Below, piece after piece: positions 1 to 8,436 of a DNA stretch of 64,000 bases (positions within the stretch are counted from its first letter, which is position 1; each line of letters opens with the position of its first letter). The translations under genes and the position numbers were made by a program. Under the pieces are notes generated by a model. It had not been told where the DNA came from. It made no database searches and saw nothing but the letters and a program-made list of their open reading frames with translations. Origin of the DNA: CAIOYC01 sp965277345. Lineage in GTDB: Bacteria; Pseudomonadota; Alphaproteobacteria; Caulobacterales; Caulobacteraceae. The stretch is taken from the NCBI GenBank assembly GCA_965277345.1, contig CBDICI010000004.1, positions 186,001-250,000 on the forward strand, written 5' to 3'.

Positions 1-820
1 CGCGAAAGGCGTCGGGCCTTTGGTGACGCAGGAGCAGCGACTGCACCACCGCGTCGGAGGTCGAGCCGATGCCGAGTTGCAGCGAGCCGCCATCGGGGAT
101 CATCGCCGCCACGTGCAGCCCCTGGGCGTAATGCTCAGGCCCGACCGACTCGTTTGGCGGGGCGAACAGGGGAAAATCCGTATCCGGACTATCCAGCACC
201 AGCGAGAAGGCCGTAGCGGGCACGTCCGCATCGCCCGCCATGAACGGCAGTTCCGAATTGACCTGCCCGACCATCATGAAATCGGCCCGCCCGCTGCTGC
301 GCGCCTGCAGCAGATCGAGGGTGATGTCGGTATTGCACGACAGGCTGAACCGGTCGCCGCGCCGGGCCACCAACTGGCCGACCACATTGACCCCAACATC
401 GAGGATATAACGCAGGGCATGGGTGTAGTTGGCGCTGATATAGTCTTGCTGGGCGCTGGCGTCGCCGAGTTCGGCGCCCGCCTGGAAGAAGAACTCGTTG
501 ATATGGACGTTGGTTGGAAGCTGGCCCCTGCGCCGCGGCTCCACATAGGCGAGGTCGGGATAGCCGCCCATCACGCGCTCGATCACCGGGCCCAAGAACC
601 GTCGCTCCAGATCGGTCTTGAAGCGCGGCTTCTGCAGGGTCAGCGCGGTGAAGATGTGCAGCTCGACCGACGGGTCGCGCACCGCAAGCGCGTACAACGC
701 GTTGACCACGTGGTTCGGCTTGCCGAGGCCGAGCGGCAGCGCCATCACCACCCTTCGCCCCACGCGCTGGACGATGGCCTCGGCAATGGCGCCGGGGTCG
801 GTGAACGACTGGGGGGTCAT
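1..820 (-). CDS. Acetyl-CoA hydrolase/transferase family protein (C-terminus beyond window)
   Basis: The first 273 residues of an acyl-CoA hydrolase/CoA-transferase of the AcetylCoA_hydro family run off the left edge. The N-terminus carries MALPLGLGKPNHVVNALY and VELHIFTALTLQKP, typical of the first alpha/beta CoA-transferase fold. It continues through VHINEFFFQAGAELGD and DFMMVGQVNSELPFM to GSLQLGIGSTSDAVVQSLL. The catalytic Glu expected in the second half is not in the window. The start is the ATG at 820, with a strong GGAGGAG ribosome site upstream that sits in the arm of a hairpin (834-856). It lies downstream of fadE-fadI-fadJ on the same strand, so it may move or release CoA from acyl or acetyl products of beta-oxidation. 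The substrate is unknown. Confidence 0.8.
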   Translation of the reverse strand, partial: MTPQSFTDPGAIAEAIVQRVGRRVVMALPLGLGKPNHVVNALYALAVRDPSVELHIFTALTLQKPRFKTDLERRFLGPVIERVMGGYPDLAYVEPRRRGQLPTNVHINEFFFQAGAELGDASAQQDYISANYTHALRYILDVGVNVVGQLVARRGDRFSLSCNTDITLDLLQARSSGRADFMMVGQVNSELPFMAGDADVPATAFSLVLDSPDTDFPLFAPPNESVGPEHYAQGLHVAAMIPDGGSLQLGIGSTSDAVVQSLLLRHQRPDAFR

Positions 821-833
821 CAACCCATTTTCT

Positions 834-937
834 CCTCCCCCTCAAAGAGGGGGAGGGGGAGCGCGCAGCGGTGGAGTGGGCCGCGCAACGATAACCGGAT
901 AGGGCGGCGCTGCCCCCTCCACCACCTTTCAGGTGGT
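834..937. repeat. Intergenic hairpin pair between fadJ and the CoA-transferase gene
   Basis: Two inverted repeats are visible. A 10-bp perfect stem (834-843 with 847-856, 3-nt loop) and a 7-bp perfect stem (921-927 with 931-937, 3-nt loop) sit within C/G-tract sequence. No T-run follows either one, so a rho-independent terminator is not indicated. The first stem overlaps the Shine-Dalgarno of the gene starting at 820. The layout resembles the dispersed intergenic palindromes common in Caulobacterales genomes; that assignment is inferred. Confidence 0.55.
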
Positions 938-980
938 CCCCCTCCCCCGTTGCGCGAGGGAGGAAATTGCGGGAGAGGAG

Positions 981-3092
981 TCATTTCAGCGCGTCCCATC
1001 CCGCGTCGGGCTTGAACCGCTCGCCGTACTTGGCTTCCAGTTCGGCCAGTCTGGCGCGCACCTCCGTGGGGCCGCGCACCCTGGCATAGTGCAGCGGGCC
1101 GCCGCGGAAGGGGGCGAAGCCGGAGCCGAAGATCATCGCCGCGTCGATCACGTCCGCATCCGCCGCCACGCCTTCGCGCAGCAGGGCGACGCAGGTGTTG
1201 AGCATGGGCAGGATCAGCCGGTCCGCCATGTCCGGGGCGGGCGGCGGCGCGCCCTTGGCTTTCACCGGATGGCCGTCCTTCCAGACGTAGAGCCCCTCGC
1301 CGGTCTTCTTGCCGAGTTTCTTGTCCGCCACCTTCTGCTTCAGCCAGGCCGGTGGCTCCGGCGCCGCCCAGCCGAGGTCGCGCTTGAGCATCTCGGCCAC
1401 GTCCACGGCGATGTCGAGCCCCACCGTGTCGGTGAGCTCGATCGGACCCATGGGCATACCGAAGTCCTCGGCCGCCTGGTCAATGGTTTCCTTGGCCACG
1501 CCTTCGTCCAACATGACCAGCGCTTCCTGCAGATAGGCGGTGAGGGCACGGTTGACGATGAAGCCGGGGGCGGATTTGGCCGGCGCAGGCAGGCGGTCGA
1601 TCATCCCGGTGAAGCCGCGGGCGAAGCCCTCGACCTCGGCGTCCAGCGTATCGTGGCGGATCACCTCCACCAGCGTCATGCGCGAGACCGGGTTGAAGAA
1701 ATGCAGCCCCACCAGACGCTCCGGGCGGTTCAGGCCCTCGCGCAGCTTCTGCAGGGGTATAGAGGAGGTGTTGGTGGCCAGCACCGCCCCGGCCTTCATC
1801 TTCGGCTCGGTCGCCGCATAGATATTATGCTTGAGCTCGATCTTCTCCGGCGCCGCCTCGATCACCAGGTCGGCGTGGGCGATACCCTCGCCCTTCAGGT
1901 CGGGAATCAGCCGGTCCAGCGCGTCGCGCACCTTCAGCGTGTCGCCGTGGCTGAGCTTGCCGAAGAGTTCGGCGGCCCGCCGGACGGCGCCGGCGATGGG
2001 TTCGGGCTCCACGTCGCCCAAGGTGGTGCGAATCCCGCTCCAGGCGCACCAGGCGGCGATGTCGCCCCCCATGGCCCCCGCGCCGATGACGTGGACATAC
2101 TTCACATCGGGGCGCTTACCGGCCAGCCCCTGCAGCTTCTGGCGCAGGAAGAAGACGCGGATCAGGTTCTGCGCCGTCGGCGTCACCACCATGGCGGCGA
2201 AGGAGGCGATCTCCGCCGTCTTCATCGCCACAGGGTCGCCGCCGTGCTTTTCCCACAGCGCGATCAGCGCGTAAGGGGCCGGGTAGTGCTCGTGCGGCGC
2301 CGCCTTGTCGGCCTCGGCGCGCATCTGGCGGGCGACCACGGCGCGGGCCGGACCGCTATCGATCACCCGGGCGCGCAGGCTGATCCTGGCGTGGGGCATC
2401 TGGCCCTCCACCGCCGCCCTGATCGCCGCGCGCACGTGGCGCTCGGGCACGACCGCATCGACCAGGCCCAGCGCCTTGGCCTTCTTCGCCGGCTGCGACC
2501 TGCCGGTCAGCATCATCTGCATAGCGGTCAAAGGGTCGATCAGCCGGGTCAGGCGCACCGTCCCGCCGAGGCCGGGATGCAGGCCGAGCTGCACCTCAGG
2601 GAAGCCGAAGCTGGAGCCCTCCACCGCCACCCGGTGCGAGCAGGCCAGGGCGATCTCCAGCCCGCCACCCAGGCAATAGCCGTGCACCACCGCCACGGTG
2701 GGGAGGGTCAGCGCCTCCAGCCGGTCGATGATCCGGTGGGCGCGGGTCATGCGCGCCTCGATCATCGCCGCATCGGTCGCGCCCACGAACTGGCCGACAT
2801 CGGCGCCGGCGATGAAGCCTCCCGCCTTCGCGGAGCGGATGATCAGCGCGGTGGGCCGGTTCTGGCCCACCGCATCCAACAGGCTGGCCAACTCCTCCAA
2901 CACATCGTCGCTCAAGGTGTTGGCGGAGGTTCCCGGCCGGTCCAGCAGCGCCCAGGCGTAGTTGTCGGCGTCGCGGGTCAGGGTCCAGTTCTTCCACGGG
3001 CCTGCCACCGCCGGGTTGGGACGGGGGCCGAGGTCGCGCGTCCGGTCCCTCAGCGCCTGGAGGACGAGGTCGTGGTCAGCGTCGAAAGCCAT
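981..3092 (-). CDS. fadJ: Multifunctional enoyl-CoA hydratase/3-hydroxyacyl-CoA dehydrogenase (FadJ/FadB type)
   Basis: Catalyses hydration of trans-2-enoyl-CoA and NAD-dependent oxidation of 3-hydroxyacyl-CoA in beta-oxidation, in the cytoplasm. The 703-residue length matches the FadJ/FadB alpha-subunit family (about 715). The crotonase domain (about 35-225) has the oxyanion-hole motif FIAGADVGQF (93-102), GYCLGGGLEIAL with Glu146, and FPEVQLGLHPGLGG with Glu166. The Rossmann domain begins at VIGAGAMGGDIAAW (about 336). The dehydrogenase catalytic His lies in GLHFFNPVSRMTLVEVI. The two C-terminal HCDH domains include GFIVNRALTAYLQEA and GSGFAPFRGGPLHYA. The ATG at 3092 has GGAGGAGAC upstream. 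It lies 13 nt after the thiolase gene, so the two are co-transcribed and probably form the trifunctional complex. It could equally be called fadB. Confidence 0.93.
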   Translation of the reverse strand: MAFDADHDLVLQALRDRTRDLGPRPNPAVAGPWKNWTLTRDADNYAWALLDRPGTSANTLSDDVLEELASLLDAVGQNRPTALIIRSAKAGGFIAGADVGQFVGATDAAMIEARMTRAHRIIDRLEALTLPTVAVVHGYCLGGGLEIALACSHRVAVEGSSFGFPEVQLGLHPGLGGTVRLTRLIDPLTAMQMMLTGRSQPAKKAKALGLVDAVVPERHVRAAIRAAVEGQMPHARISLRARVIDSGPARAVVARQMRAEADKAAPHEHYPAPYALIALWEKHGGDPVAMKTAEIASFAAMVVTPTAQNLIRVFFLRQKLQGLAGKRPDVKYVHVIGAGAMGGDIAAWCAWSGIRTTLGDVEPEPIAGAVRRAAELFGKLSHGDTLKVRDALDRLIPDLKGEGIAHADLVIEAAPEKIELKHNIYAATEPKMKAGAVLATNTSSIPLQKLREGLNRPERLVGLHFFNPVSRMTLVEVIRHDTLDAEVEGFARGFTGMIDRLPAPAKSAPGFIVNRALTAYLQEALVMLDEGVAKETIDQAAEDFGMPMGPIELTDTVGLDIAVDVAEMLKRDLGWAAPEPPAWLKQKVADKKLGKKTGEGLYVWKDGHPVKAKGAPPPAPDMADRLILPMLNTCVALLREGVAADADVIDAAMIFGSGFAPFRGGPLHYARVRGPTEVRARLAELEAKYGERFKPDAGWDALK

Positions 3093-3105
3093 GGCCGTCT
3101 CCTCC

Positions 3106-4416
3106 TTAGACCGTCTCGATCAACAGGGCGCCGCCCTGGCCGCCGCCGATGCACTCGGTGGCGATGCCGCGCTTCAGGCCGAGCCGATGCAGGGCGCCCA
3201 CCAGATGCAGCACGATGCGGTTGCCGCTGGCGCCCACCGGGTGGCCGAGCGCGATGGCGCCGCCATCCACATTCAGCCGCGCACGGTCTATCCGGCCCGC
3301 CGCGCCCGGCAGGCCCAGCACCTTTTGCCCGAATTCCTCATCCTCGAACGCGGCGAGGCAGGACAGCACCTGCGCGGCGAAGGCTTCGTTCAGCTCCCAC
3401 AGGTCCACATCGGCCACTCCCAGCCCGGCGCGCTTCAACAGGGCCGAGGACGACAGCACCGGGCCGAGCCCCATGATCGAGGGGTCGAGGGCGGACCACG
3501 CGCTGTCCCTGATCACGGCGCGGGGTTTCAGCCCGTGCTTCTCCACGGCGGCTTCGGAGGCGAGGATCACCCAGGAGGCGCCGTCGGTGATCTGGCTGGA
3601 GTTGCCGGCGGTGACCTTGCCATAAGGCCGCTCGAACACCGGCTTCAGCTTGGCCAGCTTGTCCATCGCACTGTCCGCACGCACCCCATCGTCGTGATCG
3701 TAGAGGGCGCCGTCGCGGCCGAAGGCGGGCTCCACCTCATCGGCCAGCCAGCCCTCCCTTTGCGCGGTGGCCAGGCGGTGGTGGCTCTCCACCGCATAGG
3801 CGTCCGCCTGCTCGCGGGTGACGCCGAACAGGAAGCCGGTCAGCTCCGCGGTCTGGCCCATCATCAGGTCGGTGACCGGGTCGGTCAGGCCGCGCTCCAG
3901 CCCCACCACCGGGGTCAGCATGTCGGGCCGGAAGGCGGCGGCGGCCTTCAGCCGGTCCACCGGCGATTTCGCGCCGTTCAGCGCGGCCAGGAACTCCACC
4001 GCATCCTGCTTGAGCACCAGAGGCGCATAGCTGAGCGCCTCCGCCCCGCCGGCCAGGATCAGGTCGGACGAGCCGTCGCGGATGTAGCGGTAGGCGGTAT
4101 CGATGGACTGCATCCCCGAGCCGCAGTTGATCTGCACGGTGAAGGCGGTCATCGCCGTGCCGCAGCCGAGACGCAGCGCCGCTACCCGCGCGGGGTTCTG
4201 CTCGTCGGCGATGACGTTAACGCAGCCGAGGATCACCTGGTCGAACGCGGTGGCGGCGAAGGGCTGGCGCAGGAGCAGCGGTCGGCCGCATTGGACCGCC
4301 AGGTCCACCGGGGTGAAGGGACCCGGTCCGGACTTGGCCTTCAGGAACGGCGTGCGGGCGCCGTCGACGATATAGACGGGACGCCCCTCCGCGGGGGCGG
4401 CGGCGGGAGCGGCCAT
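3106..4416 (-). CDS. fadI: Acetyl-CoA C-acyltransferase (3-ketoacyl-CoA thiolase, FadI/FadA type)
   Basis: Performs thiolytic cleavage of 3-ketoacyl-CoA, the last step of beta-oxidation. It has 436 residues, the length of FadI. The acyl-accepting Cys98 lies in INCGSGMQS. The substrate-side NEAFAAQ motif is present, the catalytic His is in GHPVGASG, and the proton-donor Cys is in ECIGGGQGG near the C-terminus. The start codon overlaps the stop of the preceding acyl-CoA dehydrogenase by one base (TGATG), a sign of translational coupling. The short Ala/Pro-rich N-terminal extension (MAAPAAAPAEG) is low-complexity, so an internal start cannot be excluded. fadI rather than fadA is chosen on length and pairing with the downstream multifunctional enzyme. 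Confidence 0.92.
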   Translation of the reverse strand: MAAPAAAPAEGRPVYIVDGARTPFLKAKSGPGPFTPVDLAVQCGRPLLLRQPFAATAFDQVILGCVNVIADEQNPARVAALRLGCGTAMTAFTVQINCGSGMQSIDTAYRYIRDGSSDLILAGGAEALSYAPLVLKQDAVEFLAALNGAKSPVDRLKAAAAFRPDMLTPVVGLERGLTDPVTDLMMGQTAELTGFLFGVTREQADAYAVESHHRLATAQREGWLADEVEPAFGRDGALYDHDDGVRADSAMDKLAKLKPVFERPYGKVTAGNSSQITDGASWVILASEAAVEKHGLKPRAVIRDSAWSALDPSIMGLGPVLSSSALLKRAGLGVADVDLWELNEAFAAQVLSCLAAFEDEEFGQKVLGLPGAAGRIDRARLNVDGGAIALGHPVGASGNRIVLHLVGALHRLGLKRGIATECIGGGQGGALLIETV

Positions 4417-6776
4417 CAGTGCAGCACCGCCGCGGCGGGATCGGCGTTGGGCGTGGGCTCGCCAGCCTCTCTGCTGGCGCGATCCATCGTTCCCTCCACC
4501 TGACGGGGTTGCTCGGCCGAGCTGAGGAGGGGCTTGGCCGCGTCTTGTCCCAGGGCTTCGGACGTCAGGGCTTCGGGCGCCAGCGCTTCCGGCGGGAAGT
4601 CATCCACCGCGATCACTTCGGCCACGGCCGCGTCGGCGGCTTGGAGGCTATCGGCCTCGGCGTCGGAGATCAGCCCTCTGGCGTGCGCCTGCTTCCAGTC
4701 GGTGATGTGCTGTTTCTTCAGCCGGTCGTGGATCGGCTGGGTGGCCAGCACCTGATCGAAGGCGTCCAGCAGCCGGCCGATCGCCTCGTCCTTGCCGCCG
4801 ATATAGACCCCGTCCACCAGCCGGTCGCGCGCCGCGCCGGGTTGCATCAGGATGTCGGCGGTGGCCTTGACCAGCCGGTCGCCCGGCCCGCGCCGGGTGC
4901 GGCCGAGGGGCAGGCTGGCGAAGCGGAGCAAACTTGCCGCCAGCCGGTTGGGCAGGTTGGCGAACACCAGATCGAAGGTCATCTCGATCTTGGCCAGCCC
5001 GGTCTGCATCACGTAGTCGAGCAGGGGGAAATCCTCGTCCTGCCGTCCCTCGTCCTCCCACCGCTTCAGCGCGGCGGACAGGAAGTAGAGCTCCGACAGG
5101 ATGTCGCCGAGCCGCGCCGACAGCAGCTCCTTGAACTTCAATCCGCCGCCCAGCGTCAGCAACGCGATATCGGAGGTGAGGGCGAAGGCCGCCGAGTAAC
5201 GTCCGAGCTGGGCATAGAACGGCCTGGCCCGCCCTGCGTCCGGTGTCGGCGACAGCATCCCGCCCGTCCAGCTCCGGCCCCAGGCGCGCAGCGCGGTGCG
5301 CAGGGTGTGGGCGACGTGGCGCCAGAACTGGCGGTCGAACTCGTCCAGCCCCCGCGCCCGGTTGGCGTCGCCCAGCGCCAGGATTTCCTTCAACATATAG
5401 GGGTGGGCGCGGATGGCGCCCTGGCCGAAGATCATCAGGCTGCGGGTGAGGATGTTGGCCCCCTCCACCGTGATGCCCACCGGGATGGAGCGGTACAGGG
5501 CGCCCAGATAGTTGCGGGGGCCGTCGATGATGCCCTTGCCGCCGTGCACGTCCATGGCGTCGTTGGCGCACTCGCGCATCCGCTCGGTGGCGCCGGACTT
5601 CATGATGGCGGAGATCACCGAGGGGTGGTGGCCCGCGTCCAGCCCGGCGCAGGTGAGGCGTCGCGCGGCGTCCAGCACATAGGCGTTGCCGGCGATGCGG
5701 GCGAGGCGCTCCTGGATGCCCTCGAACTTGCCGATGGGCACGTGGAACTGGCTGCGCACACGGGCATAGGCGCCGGTGGTCAGCGCCGTCAGGGCGCCCG
5801 CCGCCGCTGACTGTGACGGCAGCGAGATGCCGCGACCCGCGGCCAGCGCCGTCATCAGCATCTTCCAGCCCTGCCCCACCCGCTCGACCCCGCCGATGAT
5901 GTCGTCGAGCGGGATGAACACGTCTTGGCCCGCATTGGGGCCGTTCTGGAAATAGGTCATGGCCGGGATATGCCGGTGGCCGATGGTGACACCCGGCGCC
6001 TTGGTGTTCACCAGCGCACAGGTGATGCCGAGGCTGTCGCGCTCGCCCAGCAGGTGATCGGGATCGTAGAGCTTGAAGGCTAGGCCCAGCACCGTGGCGA
6101 CGGGCGCCAGGGTGATGTAGCGCTTGGACCAGTTCAGGCGGATGCCCAGCACGTCTTTGCCCTCGTGCTGGCCTTTGCAGACCACGCCGGTATCGACCAT
6201 GGAGGCGGCGTCGGACCCGGCTTCGGGCGAGGTGAGGGCGAAGCAGGGAATCTCCCGCCCGTCGGCCAGTCGCGGCAGCCAGTAGTCCTGCTGCGCCTTC
6301 GTGCCGAAGCGGATGATCAGCTCGCCCGGCCCGAGCGAATTGGGCACCATGGCCGTGACCGCGCCGGCCACCGAACGGGTGGAGATTTTGCGGATCACCT
6401 CCGAATGGGCGAAGTTGGAGAAGCCGAGTCCGCCATACGGCTTGGGGATGATCATGCCGAAGAACTTCTGCGCCCGCAGATAGTCCCAGGCCTCCCTCGG
6501 CAGGTCGTGCAGCGCCCAAGTGATCTGCCAGTCGTCCAACATGGCGCAGAAGGTTTCGACCGGACCGTCGAGGAAGGCCTGCTCCTCTGCGGTCAGGCGC
6601 GCGGGCGGGGTCTCCAACAGCGTGTTCCAATCGGGGTCGCCGGTGAACAGCTCCGCATCCCACCACACGTCGCCGGCCTCGATGGCTTCGCGCTCGGTGT
6701 CGGACAAGGCCGGCATGGCCTTCTTCGCCCACTGGAAGATCGGCCGCGTGAGGAGGTCTCGGCGGAGCGCGCTCAT
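4416..6776 (-). CDS. fadE: Long-chain acyl-CoA dehydrogenase, FadE type
   Basis: FAD-dependent first step of beta-oxidation. It has 786 residues, the long FadE form rather than the roughly 380-residue acyl-CoA dehydrogenases. FadE signatures include WWDAELFTGDPDW (38-50), FGMIIPKPYGGLGFS (106-120) and the flavin/substrate motif FALTSPEAGSDAAS (179-192). A C-terminal DUF1974-like helical region follows from about 480. The last 60 or so residues are Ala/Glu/Pro-rich and probably disordered. It is first in a fadE-fadI-fadJ run read leftward, and the start is 136 nt from the divergent PHP metallohydrolase gene at 6913. No operator was identified in that gap, so regulation is not visible. The complete set in one operon supports degradation of fatty acids or acyl side chains. 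Confidence 0.92.
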   Translation of the reverse strand: MSALRRDLLTRPIFQWAKKAMPALSDTEREAIEAGDVWWDAELFTGDPDWNTLLETPPARLTAEEQAFLDGPVETFCAMLDDWQITWALHDLPREAWDYLRAQKFFGMIIPKPYGGLGFSNFAHSEVIRKISTRSVAGAVTAMVPNSLGPGELIIRFGTKAQQDYWLPRLADGREIPCFALTSPEAGSDAASMVDTGVVCKGQHEGKDVLGIRLNWSKRYITLAPVATVLGLAFKLYDPDHLLGERDSLGITCALVNTKAPGVTIGHRHIPAMTYFQNGPNAGQDVFIPLDDIIGGVERVGQGWKMLMTALAAGRGISLPSQSAAAGALTALTTGAYARVRSQFHVPIGKFEGIQERLARIAGNAYVLDAARRLTCAGLDAGHHPSVISAIMKSGATERMRECANDAMDVHGGKGIIDGPRNYLGALYRSIPVGITVEGANILTRSLMIFGQGAIRAHPYMLKEILALGDANRARGLDEFDRQFWRHVAHTLRTALRAWGRSWTGGMLSPTPDAGRARPFYAQLGRYSAAFALTSDIALLTLGGGLKFKELLSARLGDILSELYFLSAALKRWEDEGRQDEDFPLLDYVMQTGLAKIEMTFDLVFANLPNRLAASLLRFASLPLGRTRRGPGDRLVKATADILMQPGAARDRLVDGVYIGGKDEAIGRLLDAFDQVLATQPIHDRLKKQHITDWKQAHARGLISDAEADSLQAADAAVAEVIAVDDFPPEALAPEALTSEALGQDAAKPLLSSAEQPRQVEGTMDRASREAGEPTPNADPAAAVLH

Positions 6777-6912
6777 AGGAATTATCCGACCTTGGCTGAA
6801 GTCACCGAAACGCCGCCCCGCCCCGCCGGTTCAATCACGTTTGTCATCATTCCGTGAGCCCAAGGCGGTTCATTGGCGGTATGGTCTGGCCGCATCGAAC
6901 CGGAGTCGCACG

Positions 6913-8436
6913 CTGAAGATCGCCGGCCTTTTCACCCTGCTGATTTCAGCGCTGATCGCCGGGAGGGTCCTCGCAGCCCTGCCCGACCGGGCCTCGGTTC
7001 CGCTGCGCTCGGCCGCGCCCGACCTGGTGCTGACCGGCGAGATGATGGCGCGCGACAATTTGAGCTGCCGCAACCTGCCGTTCCGCGTGCCCACCGGAAC
7101 CGTGCGGTTGAGCGCCGAGCTCGACTATACGGGACGCGAGCAGAAGACCACCATCGACCTCGGTGTGTCGGACCAGGACGGATCGCGCGGCTGGTCGGGG
7201 TCGAACAAGGCGAGTTTCACCCTCTCACGCACCGACGCCACCCCGTCCTACCTGCCGGGGGCGATACGGGCGGGAGCGTGGACGCTGAACCTGTGCACCG
7301 CCGCGATCCGGCCGGGCGTCACCGCACGCTACACGGCGCGGCTGTGGTTCTGGCGGCATGGGGACGTTCCCGCCGTCTCCACCTTCTCCGCCGCGCCCAT
7401 CAGGACGGGGGCCGCCTGGTATCGCGGCGACCTGCACATGCACACCGCCCACTCGGACGGGTCGTGCACGCCGGCGTCCGGCCAGGGCAAGGCGCCCTGC
7501 CCGCTCTATCGCATCGTCGAGGCCGCCAGGGCGCGCGGATTGGATTTCATCGCCGTCTCCGACCACAATACCGGCGCCCAGTTCAACGAAATGCGCGAGC
7601 TGCAGCCTGCCTTCGACACGCTGTTGCTGATCCCGGGGGTGGAGGTCACCACCTTCCAGGGCCACGCCAATGTGTGGGGCGCGACCGAGCCCATCGACTG
7701 GGTGATCCGGCCGGGCCGCACCGCCAACGACATCATCCACGACGCCAACGCGCTCCGGGCGCCGATCTCGCTCAACCACCCGTCCGCGCCCACCGACGAG
7801 AGCTGCCGCGGCTGCGGCTGGAGCGCGGCCAAGACGGACTACGCCCACGTCCAGGCCATCGAGGCGCTGAACGCCGGGGAACTGTTGCTGCCGCCCAAAT
7901 CCGGCCAGCCCAAGCGCGCGTCCGGGGTGGACTTCTGGCAGGCGCGGCTGAACGAGGGCTTCCACCTCACCGGCGTCGGCGGCAGCGACAACCACGAGGT
8001 CGAGCTCGGCAGGCTGGGCGTCGGCCTGCCCACCACCGTGGTCTATGCGCCGGAGCTGTCCGAACGCGCGGTGCTGGGCGCCATCCGCGCCGGCCATGTG
8101 TTCATCGACGCCGGCGGATCGCCTGACCGCCTGCTGGAGCTGACCGGCGAGGCGGGCGGCGCCCACGCCATGATGGGCGACACGCTGGTATTGCCGAAGG
8201 GCGCGGGCGCGCGCTTCACCGTCCATATCGCGCACGCCAAGGGCTACCGGCTGGTGGTGATCGAGGACGGCGCGCCGATTCCCGTCGCCGGGAACGCCCT
8301 GGCCGGGGACGACGAGACGCGAACGTTCACCCTCACCGGCGACGGCGCGCGCCACTGGGTCCGCGCCAGTGTGGTCTCGCCCACCGCGCCAATCCTGATC
8401 GGCAACCCGATCTATCTGACGCCTACAAAACCGTAG
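6913..8436 (+). CDS. Secreted CehA/McbA-type PHP-domain metallohydrolase (start uncertain)
   Basis: A predicted periplasmic metal-dependent hydrolase of the PHP superfamily. With the chosen start it has 507 residues: signal peptide 1-21 (hydrophobic LFTLLISALIAG), a beta-rich N-terminal domain to about 165, then the PHP domain. Metal-ligand motifs are RGDLHMHTAHSDGS (His175, His177), FIAVSDHNTGA (Asp217, His218), PGVEVTTFQGHANVWG (Glu244, His251), a LNHPSAP His and GVGGSDNHE. No in-frame ATG lies near the signal peptide. A CTG at 6913 preceded by GGAG gives a natural signal sequence; a TTG at 6841 is the alternative. It overlaps the convergent LacI gene by 25 bp at the 3' end. Characterised CehA/McbA proteins hydrolyse esters or amides such as carbaryl; the substrate here is unknown. 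Confidence 0.8.
   Translation: MKIAGLFTLLISALIAGRVLAALPDRASVPLRSAAPDLVLTGEMMARDNLSCRNLPFRVPTGTVRLSAELDYTGREQKTTIDLGVSDQDGSRGWSGSNKASFTLSRTDATPSYLPGAIRAGAWTLNLCTAAIRPGVTARYTARLWFWRHGDVPAVSTFSAAPIRTGAAWYRGDLHMHTAHSDGSCTPASGQGKAPCPLYRIVEAARARGLDFIAVSDHNTGAQFNEMRELQPAFDTLLLIPGVEVTTFQGHANVWGATEPIDWVIRPGRTANDIIHDANALRAPISLNHPSAPTDESCRGCGWSAAKTDYAHVQAIEALNAGELLLPPKSGQPKRASGVDFWQARLNEGFHLTGVGGSDNHEVELGRLGVGLPTTVVYAPELSERAVLGAIRAGHVFIDAGGSPDRLLELTGEAGGAHAMMGDTLVLPKGAGARFTVHIAHAKGYRLVVIEDGAPIPVAGNALAGDDETRTFTLTGDGARHWVRASVVSPTAPILIGNPIYLTPTKP

Noticed and set aside
933..3476. Open frame of about 850 codons on the plus strand opposite fadJ
   Set aside because: The product is rich in His, Arg and Gly with no domain, a usual result of antisense reading in GC-rich genes. 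The minus strand encodes FadJ and FadI with all catalytic motifs.
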